Shown here: positions 15,020 through 23,734 of the stretch, piece by piece | How the letters are laid out: every line of letters begins with the position of its first letter | Numbering within the stretch: the first letter of the stretch is position 1 | Origin: Halomonas stenophila | GTDB taxonomy: Bacteria > Pseudomonadota > Gammaproteobacteria > Pseudomonadales > Halomonadaceae | Assembly: GCF_014192275.1 (NCBI RefSeq) | Contig: NZ_JACHXR010000008.1 | Location: forward strand, 114,428 to 178,427 | Direction of reading: 5' to 3' | Length of the DNA: 64,000 bases | The notes under the pieces: model-generated | The model's input: the letters and a program-made list of their open reading frames with translations, nothing else | Told to the model about the DNA's origin: nothing | The model's database searches: none | Made by a program: the position numbers and the translations under genes

Positions 15020-16240
15020 ATGCCGGTCAAAAAGGTCGAGCGTGAGAGGCTTTATGAGCAGGTGTGGTCGCGCCCGATGAGTCACTTGGCGCAACAGTAT
15101 GGCGTATCAAGCCAAAAGCTGAAGGAGCTGTGCGAAAAGGCGAATATTCCTACCCCTACCGCAGGTCACTGGTCGCGAGTCGCAGCTGGTAAGACCGTGC
15201 ATCAACCGAAACTGCCTGATGCATCTCCGGCGTCAATATGGGTTACTATTCCTCCTACTTCCCACCACAAAAAAAATCCAGCGTCTTCCTCCCATGAAGA
15301 GGGCCCGGGAACAATAGACCCTCCAGCAGCCGATCTGAATGCGAAGATATTGAAAAGAACTCCCAAGACTAGGCGAGACGATGAGTTGGTGGTACCAGCT
15401 AAGCTGGGGCGTGCACACCGGATCATTGCGGGCTGGCTCGCGGAACACAAGAGGCGGCAGGAGGAGGCCAAGCAGCACCACTGGATTACTTATACACCAA
15501 CACCTTTCTCCTCCATGGACCGACGCCGTCATCGCATTTTGGATACATTTCTTAAAGCTATTGAGCATGTAGGAGGCAAAGCCCTGGAAGGGGATCGCAG
15601 GTCATTGGCTATCGAGCTAGAAGGGGAGAAGATCCCTTTTCAGCTTCGCGAAAAGCAAAAGCAGGTTCGCCGCCCGCTAACCGACTCCGAGAAGCGCTGG
15701 CACAGGCCCGGAGACAAGGAGTGGCGTCAGGAACTTCAGCCCACCGGAAAGCTCATCTTTGAGGTCAAGCGCTACCTGCCTACAGGCTTCAAGACACAAT
15801 GGCTCGAAACTGACGCAGTTCCCATGGAAGAGCTTCTTTCTGAGATTTTCAAGACACTACGGCAAGTTACGCCGATACTAGTGCAGCAGACACGGGAAAG
15901 GCTAGAGAAAAAGCGACTTGCTGAAATCGCAGCCCATGAGCGCTATTTGGCCGAGCAAGCTCGCAAGCGTGACGACAATCAGTGGCAACGCTTTCTCGAA
16001 ATTGCCGATACATGGCAGCACTACGAGCATGCACGCAACTTCCTAGAAGCCCTCAAGCAGGTAAATTTCACTCCAGATTGCAAGGTGGGTGAGACACCGC
16101 TGGCGGAGTGGATATGCTGGGTAGAAGATAGAATTGAGGCCGGGAACCCACTGAGTCAAGGCGTCGAAGCTATTTTCGCTGATATCGAAAAAATTACTAG
16201 CTACACATATACCCACAAGATGAATTATCGGGGGGACTGA
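15020..16240 (+). CDS. Hypothetical protein of a mobile-region family, N-terminal HTH-like segment
   Basis: A 406-residue protein of unknown function. The ATG at 15020 follows AAGGAGG by six bases; a TTG two codons earlier overlaps that ribosome site and is rejected. Residues about 5-50 (ERLYEQVWSRPMSHLAQQYG, SSQKLKELCEKANIPTP) look like a helix-turn-helix. Residues about 85-120 are a low-complexity, probably disordered, linker. The C-terminal half is highly charged and probably coiled (KKRLAEIAAHERYLAEQARKR, about 300-320). The gene is intact, with IS debris on both sides. I recall similar N-termini in genomic-island proteins, but no function. Confidence 0.8.
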   Translation: MPVKKVERERLYEQVWSRPMSHLAQQYGVSSQKLKELCEKANIPTPTAGHWSRVAAGKTVHQPKLPDASPASIWVTIPPTSHHKKNPASSSHEEGPGTIDPPAADLNAKILKRTPKTRRDDELVVPAKLGRAHRIIAGWLAEHKRRQEEAKQHHWITYTPTPFSSMDRRRHRILDTFLKAIEHVGGKALEGDRRSLAIELEGEKIPFQLREKQKQVRRPLTDSEKRWHRPGDKEWRQELQPTGKLIFEVKRYLPTGFKTQWLETDAVPMEELLSEIFKTLRQVTPILVQQTRERLEKKRLAEIAAHERYLAEQARKRDDNQWQRFLEIADTWQHYEHARNFLEALKQVNFTPDCKVGETPLAEWICWVEDRIEAGNPLSQGVEAIFADIEKITSYTYTHKMNYRGD

Positions 16241-16296
16241 GCTTTATTACACAATTTATCACTTAGGTTTTGTACGAGAAGTAGTTTCTGCTAATT

Positions 16297-16710
16297 TTGC
16301 CCATGCCACAGCAGCATAGGTGGGGTATGGCAGGACGCTACGAACTTTCCGAGCACAGCTGGTCGCTGATCAAGGACATCGTCTCACCACCCCAGGAGAT
16401 GGGCCGGCCAAGGCGGGATGACCGCCAAGTATTGAATGGCATCTTCTGGGTCCTGTGCTCGGGGGCCAAATGGCGCGACTTGCCGGAACGTTATGGTCCC
16501 TGGACCGACCACGGTGTATGCCCGATTCCGTCAGTGGCGTGATGATGGCACCTTCGACGCTGTGCTGGCACGCCTCCAGCTCAAGCTTCGAGAGGATGGC
16601 CTGATGGACCTCGACACCTAGATGATCGATTCCACATCCGTTCGCGCCACCCGTGCCACCTCGGGAGGTACGAACGGCCGTGGAGTCGATCATCCGGGAC
16701 CCTACAGCTA
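16297..16710 (+). pseudogene. 5' fragment of an IS5-family (IS427-like) transposase
   Basis: The reading frame opens at 16327 (MAGRYELSEHSWSLIKDIV) and continues through LNGIFWVLCSGAKWRDLPERYGPW. It then shifts frame to TVYARFRQWRDDGTFD and LKLREDGLMDLD, meets a stop, and continues as MIDSTSVRATRATSGG. IS427-group elements use two frames naturally, but the extra stop and the loss of everything after about 16,710 show a dead fragment. It is distinct from the IS5 remnant at 7,815. Confidence 0.85.
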
Positions 16711-16740
16711 GGCACAATGGTGAGTGAGCGTGCCTACTAG

Positions 16741-17003
16741 CTGCCGCTCTGCTGTCCAGATCTCGTGCAGTTCACCCTTTACATTGGGATGCACCGACTT
16801 GGGCAGCTTGTTCAGGATGTTCGCGGTCTTGTGGGCCTAGCAACGCTGGTGCCTCGTGGTCGGATAGACCTTGCTCAGCGCTTTCCAGAAGCCCAGCGCG
16901 CCGTAGCCGATTGCCAGCCTGGGGGCCACTGTCAGGCCCCGCTCTCGCAGGCCCGTGAGCAGCTCCGTTCATCTGGCTGCCCAGCCCTCTCACAACCGCA
17001 GTG
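16741..17003 (-). pseudogene. Internal fragment of an IS256-family transposase
   Basis: The minus strand reads LRERGLTVAPRLAIG, FWKALSKVYPTTRHQRC, then a stop where Trp is expected, then AHKTANILNKLPKSVHP and GELHEIWTAER. This is the conserved core of IS256-family transposases. Both ends of the element are missing. It abuts the 3' end of the DUF262 gene. Confidence 0.85.
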
Positions 17004-17008
17004 AGATC

Positions 17009-19111
17009 TCACGGGGCAGTATCCATCTGCTCCTCCAGCGCCTGGCGTACCAGCCCCACCACGTATGGCAGCTCGCCCGCTGAACTCAACGGAATTTCGA
17101 CATCCCCGTTCCCCCAGCGCCCAATGCCGGCAACGTCACGTCCTAGCCCACGAGGATCTTCAAGGTCAGCGGCCGAAATATTTAATGACAGCAGCAGTCG
17201 CTTGGCCTGCGGTATGACATCGACGAAGTTGGTCTCAGCTTTGAAAGCAACGTAGAGCTTCTTCACGTCTTGGTAAACACACGGGTCAAGAGCCAACACC
17301 TCTGTGGCAAACATATCGTATAGCTCGCGCACCGGCCCCCCTGTTAGGTGGAGATGATCCTCCAGGGCGTATTCGGCGTCGGAGGTCTGTGCGGGAGTAC
17401 GATAGGCCTCCAGAATATCATCACCAATACTGGGCGCCTGCCACACGGATAGGGCAGACTCCGACAGTCGAGTAGCTCGTTTCAGAATGGCATCCTGATC
17501 CCAGGTCTCGAGGTGACGCAGGTCACTATTGAGATGCAGTGGGCTATGGGCAAAACCGATAGGTTTATTGCTCTTGTCTTTGGCATCTCGCTTATCGCGG
17601 AACGGCCTATCTGAGTAGGCGCTATTGTAAGCGGTCAAGGTTAGGTTGCCCAAAGTATGCAGGTATGACTCCTGAACACCTTGCCACTCTGGGCCAAGTG
17701 CCTCTTGCCATTCTGGAGACAGCTCGGGATTCTGGGGCATCACATGCTCAACAGTAAATTCGTCGATAAGCACGCTTTCCTTACGACCGTGATTTTCGAG
17801 TCGGCGCAGCCAATACCGCAGGTTGCGGAAGTGGTAAAGATCCCGCTCCCGCAGGGCCACCTGAAACTCACTATCACTTGGGAAGCGCCGGTATGACGGC
17901 AAAAGCATGAAGCCTGCCTTGACGCTTTCCAAGTAACGATCCTTTCGCAAGTTGTGCGTAAAGCGTGCAAATGTCCGGTTAAGAGAGTTAGTGGGGATTC
18001 CACAGACTGCTCGACGGAAGACGTAGCTCTCTATCAACCTCACGATCTTTTCCAGCTCCACCGAGGAGAGCAGCTGGTTTTGCTTGTAGTCGTGGTAGAC
18101 CTCAAGCAACAGTGGGTAGGCCACGTCGACCTTCAGCTCCCTCAAGTCCTTGAAGGCCTGCTTCAGCTTAGGATCTGACTCCTTGCCCAAGGCCATGGCG
18201 CAATAGTGCTTGGCATAGGTGTGCACCTCTTTGACCAGATCACGGATAGAGCCGTCGTAGTCTGACGCGTACTGCTTGAAAGCCGCATACACCTTGCTGA
18301 TATTGGGGATATCGTTGGTGACCGCTGTCAGGTAGTGGCGCATAAAACTGTCGAAGTGACGGGCATACGCCGCTTGGCCGAAGCCATCCTCCATAGCCCG
18401 CCAGTAGTGCGTATACAGCGACTCCTGCTCATTAGGTTCCTGACCCATCAAGACAAAATTCCGGATCAGGTCGGCCTGGCTAAGGTCCAAACCGGTAGAG
18501 TTCATGCTCTCGAAAACCAGCTGGGGGTTGTCTCGTTGTCGTTCCAAGGCAACCGCCACGATCTCCAGCTTGGAGAGTCCTAGATAGACGGCATCCAGCT
18601 GCTCGGGGTGGGCTTCAAACCACTCTATGAAAAGTTCATAATTGGCCATGACGCGAGAGCTGTGCGGTTCCGGCCTTGGCAGGTCATCGATGAGAGAGAT
18701 CAATGTCGGCCGGTCTATATCTGACAAGACGACCTTATAAAGCATCTCACCGGTTTCGTTGGGATTGATCAAGAAGCGTCGGCGTAGTGCCTCAGCCTGA
18801 TTGGCTGCTTGGCCGTCAGCAAGGTGGTGGTAGAGCGCCAAGAGCATCAGCGTCACCGTGGTCAGGCGCTGTTGCCCGTCGATCACCATGAGGGGCTCTT
18901 GCTTAACGAGAATCGACTGAGCACGCTCAACATAGACGATAGTGCCCAGGAAGTGGGTGGAGGCCTGATCGACGGTACCAACGGCCAGCACGTCCTTGAG
19001 AAGCTGGTGGCACTGAGATTCGCCCCAAGCGTAGTTTCGCTGGTAGATGGGAATTCGGAATTGGCGCGGTTTCTCCAGCACCTCCATCAGGTTGGCTTCT
19101 GATGCCTTCAT
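17009..19111 (-). CDS. DUF262/DUF1524 protein (GmrSD-like restriction family)
   Basis: A 700-residue protein. The N-terminal DUF262 domain (ParB/Srx-like NTPase) shows IPIYQRNYAWGESQC near residue 20 and VIDGQQRLTTVTLMLLALY near 75. The DUF1524 HNH-type nuclease shows FTVEHVMPQNP near residue 450 and HTLGNLTLTAYNSAYSDRPF near 490. The last 100 residues resemble DUF5655 (VRELYDMFATEVLALD). GmrSD and BrxU proteins with this layout cut phage DNA with modified cytosines. All key motifs are intact, so a working single-gene defence nuclease is plausible. AGGGAG precedes the start, and a 57-codon ORF ends 16 bases upstream. Confidence 0.9.
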   Translation of the reverse strand: MKASEANLMEVLEKPRQFRIPIYQRNYAWGESQCHQLLKDVLAVGTVDQASTHFLGTIVYVERAQSILVKQEPLMVIDGQQRLTTVTLMLLALYHHLADGQAANQAEALRRRFLINPNETGEMLYKVVLSDIDRPTLISLIDDLPRPEPHSSRVMANYELFIEWFEAHPEQLDAVYLGLSKLEIVAVALERQRDNPQLVFESMNSTGLDLSQADLIRNFVLMGQEPNEQESLYTHYWRAMEDGFGQAAYARHFDSFMRHYLTAVTNDIPNISKVYAAFKQYASDYDGSIRDLVKEVHTYAKHYCAMALGKESDPKLKQAFKDLRELKVDVAYPLLLEVYHDYKQNQLLSSVELEKIVRLIESYVFRRAVCGIPTNSLNRTFARFTHNLRKDRYLESVKAGFMLLPSYRRFPSDSEFQVALRERDLYHFRNLRYWLRRLENHGRKESVLIDEFTVEHVMPQNPELSPEWQEALGPEWQGVQESYLHTLGNLTLTAYNSAYSDRPFRDKRDAKDKSNKPIGFAHSPLHLNSDLRHLETWDQDAILKRATRLSESALSVWQAPSIGDDILEAYRTPAQTSDAEYALEDHLHLTGGPVRELYDMFATEVLALDPCVYQDVKKLYVAFKAETNFVDVIPQAKRLLLSLNISAADLEDPRGLGRDVAGIGRWGNGDVEIPLSSAGELPYVVGLVRQALEEQMDTAP

Positions 19112-19127
19112 GTGCTCTCCCTTTGCG

Positions 19128-19301
19128 TTACTCTGAAATCCCCAGTCTTGTGACGGGAGCAGCCCTCATCTTATGCTCTTCAGCCTGATGGAGAAACCAC
19201 TCGCACATGGCCAAGCCACGAGCTTTCAGGAATCCATAGATTTTTCTTTTGACAATTTCCTCGATCTCAACCACGGTTCTGTCACTTTTTCTGACAGCCA
19301 T
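19128..19301 (-). CDS. Small hypothetical protein upstream of the DUF262 gene
   Basis: A 57-residue frame starting MAVRKSDRTVVEIEE and ending RLGISE, predicted to be mostly one or two charged helices. It lies on the same strand, 16 bases upstream of the DUF262 gene, so the two could be co-transcribed. The ribosome site is weak. No family is recognised. It could be a small accessory or regulator of the nuclease, or merely a non-coding frame. Confidence 0.5.
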   Translation of the reverse strand: MAVRKSDRTVVEIEEIVKRKIYGFLKARGLAMCEWFLHQAEEHKMRAAPVTRLGISE

Positions 19302-19501
19302 ACTGCGGCTTAGTCAACCTGAGTTCAACCGAGCAGTTATCATATTATGCCACATAATTTAAGCTAGCAGAATAATGGTGAGGCCAAATGGATATGCAAC
19401 GTTAAGCACAAAAGCCTCCAGCCAAACTAGGGCTTCGAATCATTTACCACCTTTACAACATGATCTTATTACTTTTAAAATTGCCAGGCAACTCCCGCAC
19501 C
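19302..19501. other. Spacer between the DUF262 cluster and the recombinase operon
   Basis: About 200 AT-rich bases. No gene, no clear terminator and no obvious repeat of the sequence at the other end of the recombinase operon. Confidence 0.4.
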
Positions 19502-19987
19502 TCATTTTGGTGGTAGAGACTTATCAAAAAAAGCAATCTTTTCTTGATTATTACGATCCGATAGCGCCTTTACTGCTTCCTGTATATCAACAGGCCTTTT
19601 CAGATTGTCAATACTAAGTTTCTCGTAATAGGCATTATAAAGCATCTGAATAATCTTCTCTTGCAGCCGCGAATTCTCTGACTTCAAAGACTGGACTTCT
19701 GCCTTTAACTTTTTAATCTGCTCCCTTGCATCTTTTAAAAGCTGATCATCTGTATCTTTTACAGCCCCATTATCTTTCTGATCCCTATAGCGTTCTCTCG
19801 CTGCCTCTACCCGTTGCTTTACTTCAGGGTAGTCTTTCATCAAATTGTAGACCGTCCCCTTGCTTAACTTATTAAGGTTAAGGACCTTTGCAACATGGGC
19901 CACAAAGGCCTCCATGCTGAACTTACCCTCCCAGTGATCAATCTCCCTCTTAAGGATTTCAATATCTTTGTTGTTGAACTTAGACAT
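19502..19987 (-). CDS. GinD-like small protein of a GInt recombination module
   Basis: A 161-residue protein, last gene of the recombinase operon. I start it at the ATG at 19987, which overlaps the end of the preceding gene by eight bases and follows GGTGGGGA. An N-terminal segment (about 20-55) looks like a helix-turn-helix (LNKLSKGTVYNLMKDYPEV). A coiled coil covers about residues 80-125 (AREQIKKLKAEVQSLKSENS). In the GInt islands described by Bardaji and co-workers, the fourth gene, ginD, is a small protein required for recombination. The assignment rests on position, size and operon context, not on sequence comparison. Confidence 0.75.
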   Translation of the reverse strand: MSKFNNKDIEILKREIDHWEGKFSMEAFVAHVAKVLNLNKLSKGTVYNLMKDYPEVKQRVEAARERYRDQKDNGAVKDTDDQLLKDAREQIKKLKAEVQSLKSENSRLQEKIIQMLYNAYYEKLSIDNLKRPVDIQEAVKALSDRNNQEKIAFFDKSLPPK

Positions 19988-22145
19988 GAGAAATCCCCAC
20001 CAAGCTAAGAATTGAGTCAGACGCAATTAGATCTTCATCCCGAGGCTCACTATCTACACCATGAGAATTGAGAGCCCGTTCAACTGGATCTGGATCGTGT
20101 TCAGGTGGAATCGAAACAACCGCTCCATCTGGAACACTCGGGTCCTCCATGATTCGAACTACAGTCTCTGCGGTTGTCAAGCCAACTGTCAGCTCTTGTA
20201 TTTTTTTGGAGACCTCATTAAAGTCTTGCCGGTATTTCTCCCCCCATCTGTCAGCTCCATGCCACTCCTCTTCTACTGCTTGTTTAGACCGCTCTAGCTG
20301 GAGTTGCAAAAAATCTCGATGCCGCTTGAGATTTTCAAGCTTCTTCTCGTCCCCCTTTACACACTTGTGCTCTTTACATGTCAAGCACTGGTGAGCTTTT
20401 AGACACGGGCTTTGAGCCCAATCAGTGGTACAGAACCCATACAACGTTGATTGTGCAGCACCAACCATTTGCTTTCCCAAATCAATGTATGCAACAGGCT
20501 GGTTCATCCTAACTAGCTCAATAGCAGAAGGACGTTTTTTCAAATTGGCGAGTGCAACAGCAGTATCAGAGCTAAACTCTGGCACCATAATAGTCTTTGA
20601 TGGCTCACGAATTTCCTCTTTTGAGCGCAAATCATAATGCTCATTTTGTTTAACATCTACGCGTGCAGCCCAATGTGCTAAGGTCCAGTCATCCATACCT
20701 GCCCGCTCAGCCATAGTGGATAACCAGACACGTATCTGGTGTGACGTTAACTTTATACTTTCACCATCAACATTAACCTTACCCATCCGATCAAAGATGG
20801 AATTAATTCTTGCAGTGTTCGTAACACGGCCATGCAACTGGTCATTGAGGAGATTGACGTTTAGGGTCACCCATGAGTAAGGAGAAACTCTCTTTTGCTT
20901 ATTAAACTGCTTATCACAGTGGATAATCAAAGATTCCCACAATGGCTTATCTGAGTCACCTACTTTTGGCTGCCCCACCTCCCCATTAGTATAACGCGCA
21001 TCGATGTACCTTCTCTGAACCTCCTTGGCCAAGGTTTTATAGGTGACATGCCCATTATCATCCAAACACTTATCCACCCAAGAACCAACCTTCCTCCAAG
21101 CGGTACGACTATCAACCTTGCACTTTTCAGGCATCGCAATTCCCATTGCTGCACTGACCTGATGCGACGACAATCGCTGGTTACAAGGATACCCTTTCGG
21201 AGTTAAGCATCCCTCATGATGAAAAAAGTCTGCTGGATTCTCATATGCAAATCTAGCGGCTTGTCGTGCTGGCTCACCAATATCAATTAACCGCCGAACG
21301 GCCTCCCGCACAGATGGCTCAAGCACCTTAGGCACAACTTTTGAATGGGCCCCATAACCTTTCTCACCGTACCACCTGATATATAGGTTTCCATCACGCT
21401 CAATCAAGCAATCAGTCGTGAGTGAAGCAAGCTCACCTGCTCGGCTCGGTGCAAACATCAGCATTACAATCACGGATGACCAATACAAGTCCTCTTCAGT
21501 CTCTGCCTGAGCAAAACAGTCGGCAAGCGAGGTCATCTCATGGAGAGTAGGCAAGCGTTCTTCTTGCCACTTAACCGACTCAGAATCAGTCCTAGTGGCT
21601 TTAGCCAGCGGCTTACGATGAGGGCTTTTCCAATCAGGCAAACCAGGGACAAACCCCTTGTCTCTGATAAATTGATATATCTTAACTAGCGCCGCGCCCA
21701 CTTTATACCTGACATCTGGGTTTTCGTACCGAGATATCAATGTGTCGGCAGCTTTTTGTTGTAACACGCCATCAACTTTCAAAAGACTTAGTTGCTGATC
21801 GTGCTCTGAACCTACAAGAACGTCATATAATATTTTAAACGCATACATAGGGAAGTTACCTATGGACGTCGTCTCCTTTATAGTTTGCTGGTATCTAACA
21901 TAAGCTTTAACCTGTGACAAAAATGGCTCTTGAAATGCATCTCCATCTTTTGGATAGTTAGCATTATCTATTCCCGAGCGTGTAAACGAGGCAACACGCT
22001 TACCTGTCCTTGTATGTTTCCAAACAAGGTCATCCCAACTATAAATTGACAAGTCATCCCGACAGTGCCGGATAAACTCTTCCATGTTTCGTTGTGCAGA
22101 CAGATCTGCTTTAGGGATAAAATGCGCAACATTACTCACCGGCAT
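19980..22145 (-). CDS. GinC-like large tyrosine recombinase
   Basis: A 721-residue tyrosine recombinase, much longer than typical phage integrases. The catalytic signature is visible as Arg in APSRAGELASLTTD (about 234), His-x-x-Arg in LTSHQIRVWLSTMAERAG (about 472), the following LAHWAARVDV, and the nucleophile Tyr in NEHYDLRSK (about 502). The C-terminal extension has a cysteine cluster, CLKAHQCLTCKEHKC (about 588), probably a zinc-binding motif, and a coiled segment. It overlaps ginB by 10 bases at its start and ginD at its end, so the products are probably translationally coupled. Confidence 0.85.
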   Translation of the reverse strand: MPVSNVAHFIPKADLSAQRNMEEFIRHCRDDLSIYSWDDLVWKHTRTGKRVASFTRSGIDNANYPKDGDAFQEPFLSQVKAYVRYQQTIKETTSIGNFPMYAFKILYDVLVGSEHDQQLSLLKVDGVLQQKAADTLISRYENPDVRYKVGAALVKIYQFIRDKGFVPGLPDWKSPHRKPLAKATRTDSESVKWQEERLPTLHEMTSLADCFAQAETEEDLYWSSVIVMLMFAPSRAGELASLTTDCLIERDGNLYIRWYGEKGYGAHSKVVPKVLEPSVREAVRRLIDIGEPARQAARFAYENPADFFHHEGCLTPKGYPCNQRLSSHQVSAAMGIAMPEKCKVDSRTAWRKVGSWVDKCLDDNGHVTYKTLAKEVQRRYIDARYTNGEVGQPKVGDSDKPLWESLIIHCDKQFNKQKRVSPYSWVTLNVNLLNDQLHGRVTNTARINSIFDRMGKVNVDGESIKLTSHQIRVWLSTMAERAGMDDWTLAHWAARVDVKQNEHYDLRSKEEIREPSKTIMVPEFSSDTAVALANLKKRPSAIELVRMNQPVAYIDLGKQMVGAAQSTLYGFCTTDWAQSPCLKAHQCLTCKEHKCVKGDEKKLENLKRHRDFLQLQLERSKQAVEEEWHGADRWGEKYRQDFNEVSKKIQELTVGLTTAETVVRIMEDPSVPDGAVVSIPPEHDPDPVERALNSHGVDSEPRDEDLIASDSILSLVGISHV

Positions 22146-23734
22146 TCTCCTTCCATTGCATTCCCACTAGCAAGATCGTTTTTCCGCTGCTCACAAAGCT
22201 CTATTACCTTGCGGATTGCTAAAACCAGACGGTCACTCGAGTGAATGACAAGCTCGCTGCATCCTGCTTCCACCATCTGCTTGCGACTCTGAAGCACCTC
22301 CTTTAGAGCCTCTTCATGAGGAGCATCCAACCATGGTTGAAAACGTCGGCATGTGTAACATGATCTCCACCCACTCGGGCAAAACTCATAGCTCCCACAT
22401 GTACCGACATTTTCCATGCTACTCGTTTTGATACGCGCTCGCGGATCATCACCACGAACAGCATCAGTCTCGCTATCCACCAAGGTACCTGCCAAAGCTT
22501 GCGCAATGACAGTCAGAGGACCTTCCATCAACTCATTAATCCGATCTGCTATCTCCGGCGAAGTCTCTACATAATGGTTAACGTTCTGGTTGTCACGTTG
22601 TCCTAGTGCATACGCAAGGGCTCTACCCGTCAGGCCCATCTTGGCGCAATTTGTGCCATAAGTGTAACGAAAGCGACGGGAGGAGAGAGTCAGTGGTTCA
22701 CCCGTCACCTCCGATATAAGTGGACATCGTCTAGTATACTCGTAACCAATCAGATCTCTAAATCCATGAGTAGTTATATGAAAAGAGTTGGGGCGAGCTT
22801 CATGCTCTCCCATAAAGACACGTTTTGATGAACCGTTGGCTTTGATAAAACGCTTAATCCTTACCCAACTCGGAAACAGTGGAATCTCCTTAATTTCATC
22901 AATAGTCATCGGCTCGTCAAGAAGGGAGTTTATCTTCTCGATGTTCCTATCTCTCAAGTTCGCAAGCACCAAATAAAGCGATCTGTTTATAGGCTTTTCC
23001 AGAAACTCAGAGCGATATTTTTTTGCTAGCCGCTCCTTTGCCATCGGTATACTTAAAACAAAATTCTCAACCGAACCGCGAGAATCTGTTTTTTTTGACG
23101 CGGCTATATCTTTAGACCTTAGCTTTCTGAGCTGTACTGCGCGCTGCCCAGTAGTCGCTAATAGATAAATAGCCGCGTGAGTATCATAGCTGATTTCTTT
23201 TTCCCGCAGTGCATCTGTAGCCCACTCCAATATCCACCCTAACTCCGTAGATGAATATGGTCCGCTAAATGGGCACCAAGTCCTAACAGCTTTACCTTTT
23301 ACATTCCCACGGATCTTTTGTTCTTCCAACCAATCGACTACAGATTCATCAACTCCTTTGAAGCCCCACTGCTCCCAACTATAAAACAATCCCCTTATGG
23401 CACCTAATCTATATTCAAACTCACTTCCCAAAAACACTTTCCATTGGGCTAATGAATCAATATTTATACCGGAGACATTCTGTGTTCTCAGATAGTGAGC
23501 AAGCTGGTTCATCAAGTTAACTACATGATGAACTGAATGTGTCTCAAGATACCTAGCCAGGCATCTCTTCAATTCCATCTTATAGCGAAAGTCATTAAAC
23601 GGGCTCCTATTAAATGTTAAAGTTACGCTAGCATCAACCTCCCAATAATCAGAAAGCAAGTCAAACTCATATCCATCTTTAGTCTGACAAAGGATTGAAC
23701 TGTATTCGACCTCTCTTGTTTTATGAGTACTCAC
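22136..23734 (-). CDS. GinB-like tyrosine recombinase
   Basis: A 532-residue recombinase. It starts with GTG at 23734; the GTGA overlaps the TGA stop of the previous gene. Catalytic features are TTGQRAVQLRKLRSKD (Arg, about 201), SSRRFRYTYGTNCAKMG (about 358; the usual His position reads Arg here) and NVNHYVETSPEIADR (Tyr, about 387). The C-terminus contains CGSYEFCPSGWRSCYTCRRF (about 445-465), a likely zinc-binding motif. Another HGFRD motif lies near residue 323. It acts with its two neighbours; the exact division of labour is not known. Confidence 0.83.
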   Translation of the reverse strand: MSTHKTREVEYSSILCQTKDGYEFDLLSDYWEVDASVTLTFNRSPFNDFRYKMELKRCLARYLETHSVHHVVNLMNQLAHYLRTQNVSGINIDSLAQWKVFLGSEFEYRLGAIRGLFYSWEQWGFKGVDESVVDWLEEQKIRGNVKGKAVRTWCPFSGPYSSTELGWILEWATDALREKEISYDTHAAIYLLATTGQRAVQLRKLRSKDIAASKKTDSRGSVENFVLSIPMAKERLAKKYRSEFLEKPINRSLYLVLANLRDRNIEKINSLLDEPMTIDEIKEIPLFPSWVRIKRFIKANGSSKRVFMGEHEARPNSFHITTHGFRDLIGYEYTRRCPLISEVTGEPLTLSSRRFRYTYGTNCAKMGLTGRALAYALGQRDNQNVNHYVETSPEIADRINELMEGPLTVIAQALAGTLVDSETDAVRGDDPRARIKTSSMENVGTCGSYEFCPSGWRSCYTCRRFQPWLDAPHEEALKEVLQSRKQMVEAGCSELVIHSSDRLVLAIRKVIELCEQRKNDLASGNAMEGECR

